DNA of 64,000 nt from contig OX375876.1 in NCBI GenBank assembly GCA_947359465.1, positions 121,763,444 to 121,827,443 on the forward strand, written 5' to 3'. Of the stretch, positions 34,698 to 45,171 are shown piece after piece (positions within the stretch are counted from its first letter, which is position 1; every line of letters begins with the position of its first letter). This DNA is from Metellina segmentata (taxonomy: Eukaryota > Arthropoda > Arachnida > Araneae > Tetragnathidae). Made by a program: the position numbers and the translations under genes. The notes beneath the pieces are model-generated. The model ran no database searches, had not been told where the DNA came from, and worked only from the letters and a program-made list of their open reading frames with translations.

Positions 34698-35779
34698 GGG
34701 GACCGGGAAGGCCCTATCTCCTCCAGGTTAAATTCACGAAATTCAAGACCCTTTTTCTCAATAACTATAATAGTAATCAACACAAAATTTTTATGGTGGT
34801 TAGACTGATATGTTATACAAACTTTAACAGCTCACTTTTTTTTTATTTAAAATTTTTAATTTTATAGAAATTTTTAACTGAATATCACTTTTTAGATAGC
34901 ATTTTTTAACACATTTAAATTTCTAAAAAATCCAATTTTCAAACAATCAAAAAATGCCCGTGTTAAAATCTTTAGAGATATAACACAAATATGTTATAAA
35001 AATATTAAGTCATTATGTTCAGTAGATTCTGAGAAAATGGTACATGAATCTTAAAAATCTAAGTTTTGAGAAAAATGGATTTAAACATTTCAAATGAATT
35101 TTTATAAATAATTTTACGTCTAACCTTAATGAAATCCTGATTTATATAAAGGGTGATCTCTTTCATTTTTAATACATGTATCTTCAATTTGTTTTATGCT
35201 TTTCTTTCTATGGCGGGCCTTTTTACTGTATTCGGAGAGTTTTCGCTCTCCATCGATAACACGGTCTTAGTTCAGTTTTCTCAAAAATTTGTATAAAATG
35301 GCAGCTTGGATTGATTTTAACTCTAGATAATGTATAGCACTTTATAATATTTCCACTGTTGCAGCAGGAAACAGCATCCAACACTCCCAGTTTTAAAGTT
35401 TGGATGGTTACAAACACATTTTTTGGAACGCGAGTCCAAATCACATTGTTCACCGATTCATTTGGGTTTTGAGTCTTTCCGTGAACACATTTTTTCAACA
35501 ATTCTGGATTCTCCAAGTCTCTGAAATTTGATTTAATTGTCTTCAAAATGTAGGCAGTATAAGGCAAGGCAATATGTGTGTGTTTATCATGGTAATGCAC
35601 ATCACTCTTTTAGCTACAGCACGTTGAAATTTCAACCAGCTTTCATTCCCAACTGGACAAAGACCGTGATTTGGATTTAAGTTACTTGACAGTAAATAAA
35701 AATATTCTGCCCAGACAGATTGTTGCATATTGTGCAGAAAACCAACATTTATCCTTATTGCTAGTCCATAACAGATCAA
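34698..35779 (-). mobile_element. 3' portion of a TTAA-flanked DNA transposon
   Basis: The end GGGGACCGGGAAGGCCC directly follows TTAA (34694-34697). From this end inward runs ~500 bp of AT-rich sequence and then the transposase. The end resembles that of the MITE at 45739-46296: TTAAGGGG, a CCGG block, and GTTAAATTCAC about 35 bases in. The other terminus was not found, so the copy appears truncated. Confidence 0.55.
35223..35779 (-). pseudogene. Mutator-like transposase C-terminal region
   Basis: Two overlapping minus frames (35779-35543 and 35600-35223) together match a transposase family, annotated as Mutator-like, that is common in arthropods. The marker blocks are QSVWAEYFYLLSSN, NPNHGLCPVGNESWLKFQRAVA, HTHIALPY, ELLKKCVHGKTQNPNESVNN, IWTRVPKNVFV and KLGVLDAVSCCNSGNI. 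The family name is from memory. A frameshift near 35570-35600 and the missing N-terminal half make it a relic. The abutting TTAA is not typical of true Mutator elements and may indicate another superfamily. Confidence 0.75.
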
Positions 35780-35789
35780 ATGTCATGTC

Positions 35790-37480
35790 TCAGAAAAGCT
35801 AACTTATATCGCATGGTAAAATTAATAAAAATAGTTAGAAAAAACTAAATGATTACAGTTAACTCTACTGTTACCAGATTATCGAAAATAATTTGAGTAA
35901 AGTAAAGTAAAAAATATAATATACATTGTTGAGCAACAAAGATTAGAAATGTCCACAAACGGTTTGTTTACATTTGAAAGGCCGTGTCAGATGTGAAGTG
36001 CTTATTGGAAACGTGCATAATTTTCAAACTTCCTCTTATTCTATTACCTAGTGTGATATATCATTGGAAAGAGGAGATTTTGAACTATATAAAGGAGCAA
36101 TAAAATAGAAATTGATCTTTTAGTCGAATTTTGCTTTCCCGGTAATTAGAAAGAGTAAATTAGATCCACTGAGTGTTAAGAGGTTTTTATTGAAGTAGCA
36201 TTATTTCTAAAGAGCATGAGGTGTCGAAAGACGGATATCATAATTGTAAGTAATTAACCTATTATGAAAATAACGTTAACCCCCAACAATGTACCACTTA
36301 TTTATTGACTGGCATTGTCTAGATATCTGCAACACTGTTTACTTGATCACTGGACTCTAAAGTATTTATTGTATTCTCAGTAATAAAAGGTTTACGTGAT
36401 GCTATACTGTGAAACTTGTGCTTAATATTTTACTCGCCGCACGACGAATTTAGCAGCAACTCTAACCTAGTAAATGTAATGAGAGTGGGAGGGGGGGTTC
36501 TTTCCTCCTCTCGCTCCAAAACAATTCTTCCGATGAGCTAAAAAGTAAATAAAAGCAGAGCGTCTTTTCAACGCGCTGTGGACGAAAATGAACATCAGGA
36601 ATGACTTCTTTCCGAGCAGTGTTTGATTTATTAATTTATGGCCTCGCCCTGAGTTATTTCGGGAATGAACTCAATTTGTTCTTGGGTAACATTATGTTGT
36701 TAAATAAATTCACTTCAAAGAAAAGCGCAATAAACCAATAGGACGTTGGCTTTTGTTTCTCGTATCATTTTCGGAAACTAACGTCGATGGGATACTTTGT
36801 AAACAATACCATAAGTTTCTTCGTAGGAAGTTTCTTTCTTAATGCAAAGGTACTAGTTTTAGATGGATGAAATAGATTAGATAAAAGAATAAACACGCAA
36901 ACTGTTGGTTGTCAATAAGGATTGTTAGTTCCCAGCATTTCTCCCAGTTGAGACTCTTAATTGCCTTTCCTATAACTCCTTAAGAAGATGCTCCGATTTA
37001 AAAAAATAAGCATTCTGGTTTTAGTTTTAAGACGTAGTGTTACAGTGAATACATCTTTAAAATTTGTAGAAACGAAAATGCAAACTCGAATAAAAATATC
37101 GATCTAATTCACCTTGATTAATATGTGTAATGTAATATTTTTCATTTGTTGGACATTATATGAACTTTATCTCTACTATTACAAAAGGAAATGTTTCTCT
37201 GCAATCAGTTTCCTGACTAATCTATGACACTTTTGACACTCAGGTAGTCCGAATGTTTTGCGGTTTTTGTGTAACACCTGAATTTTAAAATGTAATCTAG
37301 AACATTTTTTAATTAATTTGTAAGTTTCTTTACCTTTTGGTCCTTCTTTTCGGAATGTGACGTCATACTACCTCTAATGAAGAAGGAGCGGATTTTGCAA
37401 TTTTCAACCGCTGACGTCACAAGCTTTTTTCGTCCTAATGCCTTAGGAACCATGATAATGCTTCCGATTCTAGCGTGTTT
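35790..37480. other. No gene recognised
   Basis: AT-rich sequence without assignable features. Two TGACGTCA-type palindromes fall near 37360 and 37412, the second as GCTGACGTCACAAG. Confidence 0.35.
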
Positions 37481-37496
37481 TGATTTACGTTGTTGA

Positions 37497-37660
37497 TAAT
37501 AGCCACTTCGAGGCCATGACGGCGTTGCCTGTGGAGTTCGTTTGCAAAACAAACCAAATGAGAATACGTAGCAATCACGGGGGGTTGGCGAAAGTCAGCG
37601 AGCAGTGTCGCAACTGACCCTACAAAAAGAACTGTCACGGGCAACGTCGTGCTGGACACA
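37497..37660 (+). repeat. Inverted-repeat family D, partial copy
   Basis: Carries the blocks GCCATGACGGCGTTGCC, AACAAACCAAATGAGAAT and GTAGCAATCACGG...GGTT, ending CGGGCAACGTCGTGCTGGAC, which are also found at 44.2-44.5 and 62.0-62.4 kb. Confidence 0.6.
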
Positions 37661-37700
37661 GTGTCAAGTATGTTTCAAAGTTTACGGATTCTTCTTTTTT

Positions 37701-37985
37701 GGTGTTAGCCTCTAGATCGGAAGGTTCCTGGTTCGAATACGGGTCCGGGCATGGATGTTTGTAATCGTATGGTGTAGAGGCGGCTGGCGCACTTTAAATA
37801 TGTCGTGGCCGAAAGTCCTCACGTTGGGTTGGTGTGGAAGTTTGGAGAGTGGTGTTGCTTCGTCATTTGACCGTGGTTTAAAATTACGAGGTGGTCCGTG
37901 GATCTTTCCCTTAAGGGATTGATCTCGGACCGTCGTCACTAACCCGTTGTTTTGCTCTAGTACGACGTTAACTAATAATTACCAA
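37701..37985 (+). mobile_element. SINE family 2
   Basis: Starts in the tRNA-like head (GGTGTTAGCCTCTAGATCGG with box B GGTTCGAATAC), continues with TCGTGGCCGAAAGTCCTCACG, GACCGTGGTTTAAAATTACG and CTCGGACCGTCGTCACTAA, and ends TAGTACGACGTTAACTAA. One of the clearer copies, but the box A portion is missing. Confidence 0.75.
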
Positions 37986-38117
37986 TTGTCAATCTTTTTT
38001 GCTGTGAATACGTCTTTAAAATCGGAACAGAACTGAAGGGCATGCAGGAAAAGTCCAGCTTTACAACTGTGTTTTGTCGTAGGATTTCAGAACTAGAAGA
38101 AACATCCAAAAGATATA

Positions 38118-39290
38118 CACTATATGGTAAAAAGTGTATGCACACTGCAAGTTTTTCAGAAAAAGGGCTGTATTATTCTTTTAGTAACGGGTATGTCCTC
38201 CTGTTGCTTGTATTACAGCTGCAACACGTCGAGGCATACTTTCCACAAGTTCTCTGTAAGTCACGGCAAGAATAGCTCGCTGTTTCTGTTGTTGTTGTTG
38301 CATATCCTCCTGGTGTAGAAAAGCCTACACCAGGTCCAGAATGCCCCGTCGTGCCAGATCTCCATATACTTGCAAAAAGTCCTGTTCAACCAACAGCTGC
38401 TTATACGAAGCGCCAAGACAGAGAAGGAGGTGATCAGGACTGGCAGGTAGGGAACAGGAACAAGGAGGGAAAATTCTCTCCCCGTTCTGAAATTTTATAC
38501 ATTTAAGATGGCCACTTCGAAATCTGGCCATGGCCGACTGGAAAGTCCGAGGGCCACAGCATCCAGGGCGATTGCCAGCATACCTATGGTGGGATGGCGT
38601 ACGGCTCCAAGCAAACGCTGTTTTCCCAGGGAATGGATCTCTGTGGGAGTGAGACGATTCAAACAGTCCATAGGGAGATCACAGCCATTCTTGGCGAGTA
38701 CATCGGTTGTCTCGTTGCCATACACCCCGATATGCGATGTAATCAATTGGAGGCTTATTGGTGTTTTCAGGCCAATCTCGCAGAGAAGCTTCAGAATATT
38801 CTGGTCTGCGATATCAAATATTTTTGGCCAATTTTTGAAATACTGTATAGCACTCCTACCATCAGTCAAAATCCAAATACAATTTTTATTAGTGGACTGT
38901 GCATAATTAAGGGCTGCACCAATTGCTATGATCTCCGATCTAAAGACTGAACAATGGTCAGGGTTTCGGATGTTGCATTTGACCTTGTCCTCAGCGCTGT
39001 TGATGAAAACACCACTCCCGGTTCTACCGTCTTGCTATGTCTCTTGTAAGGTTGTGAGAAGAGATTGTTTTGAAGATGGGCGTGCGTGGAGGTGTTGTAC
39101 TCGTCGCTCCAATTTGTCCCACAAGTACTCGATCGGAAAAAGATCGGGGCTATGAACAGGTCAGACAAGCAAATTCACCTCAGTTTCAAGAAACCAGCCC
39201 AACACACGTTTTGACCTTCGTGAATGTACACGTGACCTACGGACCGAATGTAGAGGTGCACTGAGTGCAGTGTGAGGTCACCAATATTTG
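38118..39290 (-). mobile_element. Tc1-like transposon split by a LINE
   Basis: On the minus strand, 39200-39050 reads VHSPDLFPIEYLWDKLERRV (third catalytic block region of Tc1 transposases), then RPSSKQSLLTTLQET. The frame is lost for ~765 bp and resumes at 38280-38187 with TYRELVESMPRRVAAVIQAT and a GGHTRY stop, the standard C-terminus. After the stop comes a Tc1-type terminal stretch whose plus-strand reading is CACTATATGGTAAAAAGTGT next to TA (38116). The upstream half was not resolved. Confidence 0.75.
38281..39045 (-). pseudogene. Jockey-like LINE fragment: RNase H and C-terminus
   Basis: Minus-strand frames carry an RNase HI domain: GSGVFINSAEDKVKC, CSVFRSEIIAIGAALNYA, WILTDGRSAIQYFKNW (Asp block) and TSHIGVYGNETTDVLAKNG. 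It is followed by PTEIHSLGKQRL and a C-terminal zinc-finger-like segment, GHLKCIKFQNGERIFPPC. This order is typical of arthropod Jockey-group elements. It is broken by frameshifts near 38940 and 38500. The 3' end is marked by a CAACAACAACAAC tail at about 38287-38299. Confidence 0.82.
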
Positions 39291-39299
39291 AAGATCTAC

Positions 39300-39793
39300 G
39301 GTGCTGGGCGAGCTTCGAGCCAGTGTAACTTTAGATTGCGTGAAGTAACTATTCTGTCAGTGGTTTCATTCGAAATCTACCCAATTACACTAACTTCAAT
39401 GAACAAAATTATTTTTCAATATACCAGACTGTAATTTAATCGTTCAAGTAGTAAATAAATCATTCAAAATTCACATAATAAATAATAGTTCAAGCAGTTA
39501 TCTGTTGCAGTTATTTCACAATCCAACATCTGGTCCGAGTATTCGCGTCAAAACTACATTTTTATGTCTAAGTGATTGTAAGGTCCATTTATACATCATA
39601 TCGCGTTACAAAAAAAAAAAAAATTGTTTCATTATCAGAAGATGAGTGGCAACAGTAGTAGGTTGTTGTCATTGAATGAGTGTTCGTATGGTTGATCATC
39701 GCTATCGTATTTTCTTTTCAATAAAGGTATTTTTGTAATCTACTTTGTCTCAACATTGACTATCATAATATTATATTCCTTGTTCTTTAACCA

Positions 39794-39796
<3 letters not shown>
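39300..39796. other. No gene recognised
   Basis: AT-rich, with an A-run near 39610-39622. Confidence 0.35.

Positions 39797-39826
<30 letters not shown>
39797..39826. repeat. (CT)n microsatellite
   Basis: Uninterrupted CT dinucleotide run of 15 units. Confidence 0.95.
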
Positions 39827-39829
<3 letters not shown>

Positions 39830-39889
39830 ATGATAAATGGAAAACAAACAAACCACATCTAACAAACTAACCATTATTTTCTATTTAAA

Positions 39890-40030
39890 TGAGTGGGAGT
39901 TTCATGACACAAATGCTATATTTCGCCATGCAGCGCCAAAACAAGATATACAATACCAAGTAAGAGAAGTACTCAAATCAAGTTTTGCTGACACAGAAGA
40001 AAGATAAAACAAAAGTAAAATTGCACTCAG
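39890..40030 (-). mobile_element. SINE-like repeat (family 3), partial
   Basis: Shares AATGCTATATTTCGCCATG, CAGCGCCAAAACAAGA and TGACACAGAAGAAAGATAA with the copy at 29.55 kb. The tRNA-like part is missing. Confidence 0.5.
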
Positions 40031-40469
40031 AGAGAAGCGACTCTTTTCCTCCTTTATACCGAACAATCCAAAGGAACATAATCCCTATTGGGACTTCACT
40101 AAAGGTTACGTGGTATTGATGAAAAAACAAATCCTAATGCATTGCTAATTGACGAGCGTAATGAAAAACTTTAGTTTGCTCTTCGATAGCCAATCGGCAC
40201 AAGTAAATTCCCAAGCTCACGTGACCTACACTCTTACGACATCTTATTCTCATCATTATTCACACTCTTACGACAACGTTCCCTACCCGTAAACTGTACA
40301 TGTCAATAGAATATCGATACAGTTGTCAGGTGACTTTACCGTCTTTCACTGAGTGGAGACCACAGGCATGCTTCGTGAATCCAGATTAGCAGGCAAATTT
40401 GGAATACAAATTACTTTATAGAGTTCAATTGATCAGCATTTTAAAATTAATGTGATGACAAACAGTACG

Positions 40470-41345
40470 TTTAAAAGCGCGGGAGCAGAAAGTGCTTAAA
40501 ACTGAGACGTACATCGCAGAACAAAGATTTTGCAGAACAATTTTTCCTTAATTGTATACAAATTTTGCCCAATCACTTTATTAATCATAAGTTACGATGT
40601 TCGGCAGTGCAAAGCGTTCTCCTTAACATACCTTTTTTTTTCTTTTCTAGATACAGAACAACCTCCCTACATCGCCTAAATTCAGCACAAACATTTTATA
40701 AATAACACATATTCTGTGTCAATGACAAAATAGTTAACTTCAAAAGTTATCGACAGAATTGCGAATTCTGAAAGTATGCCTTGGTTTTAAATAAAGTAAG
40801 TTAATTCATTTTTATGCTTTTATAAAAATATGTGATAAATTTTTTGCCGATAATTGTGTTTTACATTGTAACGTCACCGTGGGGGTCCGTCTGACCACAG
40901 CTTTCATGGTGGTCCATGAGTTTATGACCGGATGGGGGTATCCCCTTCTCTTTGGGCGAGAGCGGCTTCGGAAGAACGTGTGGGGTCTTCTCTCGAGAAA
41001 AGGAGAATCGTGGAAAACCGAAACGTGAGGAGCGGACGCAGGACGACTCTGCTCCGTTTTGAAGTCGCGGGACTGAAACCCTAATTTGTGCAATATCTAT
41101 TAGCCTCGAAATAGTTTTAACTTATATGTATTCTTCTATAATTAATTAAATGTGCTGTAATTCTAAATGTCGTTTTAATTATCTTCAAGCCACTCGCCAC
41201 GCAAACTATACCCATGACGTTACATACGTCTATTTTTGATTTTAAAGCAGTTTTCAAAATTCGGAAAAATCTCCGCAAAACAATTGAGATTGCTTGGAGC
41301 TGTGTTGCAGAACACTGAATATAATTCTGCACCTGGGTGGTTCTT
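40470..41345 (+). repeat. Dispersed repeat A, copy 1 (filled site)
   Basis: Aligns in reverse orientation with 50262-50730 through several blocks: GAGCAGAAAGTGCTTAAAAC, GCAAAGCGTTCTCC, TTATAAATAACACATATTCT, AAGTATGCCTTGGTTTTAAA and CAGAACACTGAATATAATTC. The two copies lie about 9 kb apart on opposite strands. Copy 1 contains a 358-bp insertion (40867-41224) absent from copy 2. The superfamily is unknown. Confidence 0.75.
40867..41224 (-). mobile_element. LTR-like (solo LTR or MITE) insertion, 358 bp
   Basis: Starts TGTAACGTCA and ends TGACGTTACA, flanked by TACAT (40862-40866) and TACGT (41225-41229), a 5-bp duplication with one change. TG...CA ends plus a 5-bp duplication suit a solo LTR, although the 10-bp inverted ends would also suit a small TIR element. 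The first half is GC-rich relative to its neighbours and has a 93-codon minus frame (41093-40812) with no known motif. The matching uninterrupted site is at about 50363-50377 (TACGT in copy 2 of repeat A). Confidence 0.65.
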
Positions 41346-41499
41346 GGCTCCACCACTTGTCCACCTCCACTTGCTAACCCTCCAAATGGTTTTAACATGT
41401 TACCTAGTCTATCAAAACCTGAACAATATTGCCAATAACGAAGAAACTCCTCATCAAGAAATCGAGGATTTCTCGAAGACGTGAATCAAGAGATGGTCA

Positions 41500-41825
41500 G
41501 TTTTTTTCTAATTACTTCGAACGAGGTATCTCCTTCATCTCGATTTGGGTCAGTTTTGATATTTCAGAAAACTGAATGTAATTCTGCTCCTGGGCTTTAA
41601 GTACGACTTGAGAAAATTACTTTCGTGTCGAATATTAATCTATTTTAGTCTTCAAATTTATCTAAATTTGCTTCTTTCGTTCAGATGATGCAACTGCGAG
41701 TAAATTTCAGTTAAATAGTATTGTCCATTTTAGTTGAAACCCAATCGATTGTTTCCAAGTACTAGTATATCAAACCTAATCGATTGTTTCCAGGCGTTGA
41801 TTTACATATATTTGCTTCTTCCTTC
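41500..41825. other. No gene; weak palindromic-repeat traces
   Basis: ACGAGGTATCTCC near 41522 is a degraded relative of the GACGAGATATCTCGTC repeat. The rest is AT-rich and unassigned. Confidence 0.35.
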
Positions 41826-41828
41826 TCC

Positions 41829-41905
41829 TTCCGGGCCGCGATAGTCCAGTTGGTAGAGTAGTGGATTATTAACCGAATGGTTACGAGTTCGAAACTCTAC
41901 CCAAC
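41829..41905 (+). mobile_element. tRNA-like SINE head
   Basis: Contains a box A-like TAGTCCAGTTGGTAGAGTAG and a box B-like GAGTTCGAAACTC in tRNA spacing. The acceptor and anticodon arms do not fold convincingly, so it is more likely a SINE head than a functional tRNA. It may belong with the SINE body at 42209, separated by ~300 bp of unrelated sequence. Confidence 0.5.
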
Positions 41906-42208
41906 CTAAGGTTTGTTAGGTTTTCAAGTACCTAAATAATTCACCTAGGTTTTCAAATACAGAAAAAAAACGAACCACCCATCTTTATTCGAGCAAGTTT
42001 AAAAGCAACGAAAAATCAAAGATAATTAACTATAAATTAAAATGCATAACACCTGCTTAAGGGTCCGTCTTCATATTTAATTAAGCACCAACTTCATAAT
42101 TTTCAATAGGATTTCGACACATTTCAAATCTGCATCCAAATTTAACTTCAAATACCCAATTTTTTTTTTCAATACCTAAAAATTACTCATTTTGGCATGG
42201 TATAAAAG

Positions 42209-42382
42209 TATTAGAAGTGGAGTGTCTATTTGAAGTGCTGACCTCATCATCGGACTGTGGTCCAAAATTACGAGGCGTTGTCCTTGGTTTTGTCCTTTCG
42301 GGATGGATCCCGGATAGTCTCTCCGATAACCCTTTGCAATTCCTTCAGTGCGAAGTTAGTTCTACTCCTATACCTACCAACC
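42209..42382 (+). mobile_element. SINE family 2, partial body
   Basis: Matches the body blocks CTGACCTCATCATCGGACTG, GGTCCAAAATTACGAGG, TCCCGGATAGTC and a CTACCAACC-like tail. There is no head directly upstream. Confidence 0.6.
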
Positions 42383-42609
42383 GTATCTCCTACAAAATGT
42401 GGAATAATTCATCTACATTTCATATCATTGAAAATTGAACGTGCGAATCAATTCACCGACGTGTAAATTGTAGCTACGGTCTACCGATCATGGAAGAGCG
42501 GCATTCTTAACCATTCGGTTGGCTGAAATTAAAGTAGACTGTCAAATTATACTTACGACAGCTGCAGACGTATCTGGAGACGTCCATGGCAACGTGGGGA
42601 TCCTGCCCT

Positions 42610-43202
42610 TACTATCGCACGCCACACATGCCCACAACAACAACAGGTTGTTATGGTCAAGGGTGCCATCCCGTTTGATATCCGGACCAATTTGGTAGTC
42701 ATTACTGGCACACTTATAGAATAGTGGTACGTAGACGACATGTTTTGTTACCGTTCCTTTTGTGACACCCCGGACGTATATTTCAACAAGATAATGTCCA
42801 AGCGCACACTTCACATGTTGCTATGAATTGTCCTCAAGCTTTCCCAACGCTTCCTAGGCTAGCTAGGTCTCCTGATCTCTCTCCCTTAGAGTATATTTGG
42901 GACGTTATGGGAAGGCGATTACAACCATCCCGGAATGTTGACCATTTAGCACGACAGTTGGAGACAATTTGGCAGGACACCATCCGAGAATTTTTTCAGT
43001 TTATGCCACTCCGGGTGACAGCTTGCATCCAGGCCAGAGGTGGATCAACGCCTTATTGACTTCCTCCCTTTGCAACTGTCAAACTCTGAAATAAATCATT
43101 CAAATTTCTGAAATTTGAATCGTTTGTTTTTCTATGTATATTCTTAACATCCACCCATTTTTATCGCAATCGGACAACTCCTTCTTGGTGCGTCGATTAT
43201 TT
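42610..43202 (+). mobile_element. Tc1-like transposon, 5'-truncated
   Basis: The 3' half of a Tc1 element: the transposase relic, then a 3' region AATCGTTTGTTTTTCTATGT ... ATCGCAATCGGACAA ... TTGGTGCGTCGATTATTTTG, ending GTTATAGAGTGTA. The same 3' region recurs at 9993-10110 and 55530-55665, so this is a local multi-copy family. Confidence 0.75.
42650..43059 (+). pseudogene. Tc1 transposase, catalytic and C-terminal regions
   Basis: From 42778 the frame is open: IFQQDNVQAHTSHVAMNC (second Asp block), RLARSPDLSPLEYIWDVMGR (third Asp block), and the C-terminus FMPLRVTACIQARGGSTPY at the stop. Upstream, VVMVKGAIPFDI and YVDD segments belong to the same protein but in other frames, showing at least one frameshift near 42750. 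No N-terminal DNA-binding domain is present. Confidence 0.82.
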
Positions 43203-43209
43203 TGTTATA

Positions 43210-43910
43210 GAGTGTATTTCACATTTTGTACAAAATTCCACATCAACGTTTATTTCGATATAAATCCCCGTGTTGTTTCAATAATCCGTGTCCAATAAAT
43301 TTGTTACAGCAATAGGATTCATATTGTAGGACAAAAACACATGAGCCAGATAAAATTACCTCAAGTATACTTTTCATTTATAGAACATTAAAAACATTAA
43401 ATTAATTAAATTCGCTACAAAAGTCTACATTTGCTGCCCGCCTAATCAACCTATTCAAAAACACAGAAATTAACGTCTTTTTCACTTTTAAGTGGAAGCG
43501 AGTTGCGTGCTTATGTACAAGGAATACCGTTAAGTAGCTTGCTAGAAAACTTGACAAAAAATAAATAGGAATTTATCAAACAAATTGCGACTCCTTAGCG
43601 CCAAATTACGCTTCTAACAGCTAACGGCGCCACATTTTAAACACAGTATAGCAGGCCCACTTAGCGATTGCAGAGTCCCAACTACCTTTGAAAGTTCCTT
43701 CAGAGCCTATTACTTTAAAGCGGAGTCGGGATAGCGAACGCACTTCACTTGAATGGCGCCATTAATCAGCTCCTCTTAGAAAAGTCTGGAAATTTCAAAA
43801 GAGATGAAGAATGTTCTTGCATTGAGATGAAAATAAACATGGAACAACTTTGGGAAGAGAGTTTCGATTTAATGGCGTTCCGATTCACAAAGTCAGCACG
43901 TAGGACGTTT
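43210..43910. other. No gene recognised
   Basis: Short frames at 43749-43993 have no known motif, and no repeats were assigned. Confidence 0.35.
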
Positions 43911-43916
43911 CTCACG

Positions 43917-44222
43917 AATAACTCCAAAAAAACTCGTTTTGTGTTCATAATAAGCATGACACGTTTCGAGTTTCTATGATTTTGCGTTTCCAAAACGTAT
44001 AAAATATATCATTCTGTTAAAATCGTTGCTTCATTGAAGTCAGTTCTATAGTATATGGGTTAGGGATATTCTCCGCAGGTGACTTTAAAGAATAACTCGT
44101 CTTGTGATCATAATCAGCATGAAACCTTTAGAGTTTCTCTCACTTTTCCAATACGTATAAAATATATTATTCTGTGAAATTCGTGGCTTCTGTGGGCTCA
44201 GTTCTATAGTATACTAGTTACT
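43917..44222 (+). repeat. Tandem duplication, about 165 bp, two units
   Basis: The blocks AATAACTC...CGT, ATAA(G/T)CAGCATGA-like, ACGTATAAAATATATNATTCTGT and CAGTTCTATAGTATA occur in the same order at 43917-44062 and 44091-44222, with substitutions and small gaps. Confidence 0.7.
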
Positions 44223-44510
44223 ACGTGACCAGCAAGGAGTTGCCAATGACAGTTCTTATCGTGAGATTAGGTGTGACCACTTCTTGCTAACTCCCGGTGA
44301 TTGCTACGAATTCCCATTTGGTTTGCGAAGAAAAACCAAATGGGAATTCGTAGCCTATTGGATAACAGCCATCACGGCGTTGCCCGTGGTGTTGGTTTTC
44401 TTCGTAAACCAAAAGGAAATTGATAGCCTATTGGATAACAACCATGACGGAGTTGCCAGTGGTGTTGGTTTGCTTCGCAAACCAAATGGGAATTCGACGT
44501 GACGCCACAA
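44220..44510. repeat. Inverted-repeat family D, copy with nested palindromes
   Basis: GAATTCCCATTTGGTTT (44309-44325) is followed within a few bases by its reverse complement AAACCAAATGGGAATTC, a perfect hairpin. The block GCCATCACGGCGTTGCC and its variant follow twice in tandem. The left arm (GACCAGCAAGGAGTTGCC) is the inverse of the end of the 62-kb copy (GGGCAACGCCTTGCTGGCC), which suggests terminal inverted repeats. Non-coding. Confidence 0.65.
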
Positions 44511-44925
44511 TCTCTTGCAAAAATATAAATATTTAACTGACAAAGTATTTGTTAAAAGATAATCAAACGCATAAGGCATCTATTTGGTGTCAAATTTTCA
44601 GCAGATTTCAAATCCTTTGAAATTTTCGATCTATCTTTAACAATCCCTATTTTACAAAAAAAAGAACTAAACGATGCAAGCCAAAATGGTTTTGTTTTTG
44701 CTTTCTTTCTCTGAAATCGTAAGATGGTAGGAAATGTAATATGTTTATTGTTTGAATTTGAAGGTTTACGTGACGTCACAATCTCTTGCAAAATTATAAA
44801 ATATATTAGACTTAATTTTTTTTTTATTTAAAGATAATTATATTTTCAGGTATCGATCCAATGTGAAATTTTCCACAGATTTCAAATCCATTGAAATTTT
44901 TACCCTATATTTAACGGTTTAGGAG
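44499..44925 (+). repeat. Tandem duplication, about 272 bp, two units
   Basis: GTGACGYCACAATCTCTTGC followed by AAATATAAA and CAGATTTCAAATCC...TTGAAATTTT occurs at 44499-44640 and 44770-44925. Related sequence (TTTAACGATCCCGATTTTAC) occurs inside the nested element at 58.7 kb. Confidence 0.65.
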
Positions 44926-45171
44926 ATGGATAAAAGAACCACATAACTCCAGTTATTTGTTTGTTACCTTCTGCTGAAAAATCATTCCTCAGCTCAAAAT
45001 GAAAACGGTTACGAAAAGAATAAATTAAGAATCTGTGATTTTATATACTGTTGCAATCAATAATAATTAAATTTCATTAAATTCATTTAAAAATGTTCTA
45101 GGTTGAATTTTAAAATTCGACTTGGTCCGATTAATCGAATTGCAGGCTAGTAATTAAGATCACTCTTGAAA

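Noticed and set aside
38281..39290. A genuine transposase-RNase H fusion gene
   Set aside because: The two protein types are in separate decayed frames, and the Tc1 frame resumes on the far side, so a LINE insertion explains it.
40812..41093. 93-codon GC-rich minus ORF as a host gene
   Set aside because: Most of it lies within the LTR-like insertion; no domain is visible, and the frame crosses the left insertion border into unrelated repeat A sequence.
41829..41905. A functional tRNA gene
   Set aside because: Box A and box B are present, but the acceptor and anticodon stems do not pair well, and SINE sequences of the same style surround it.
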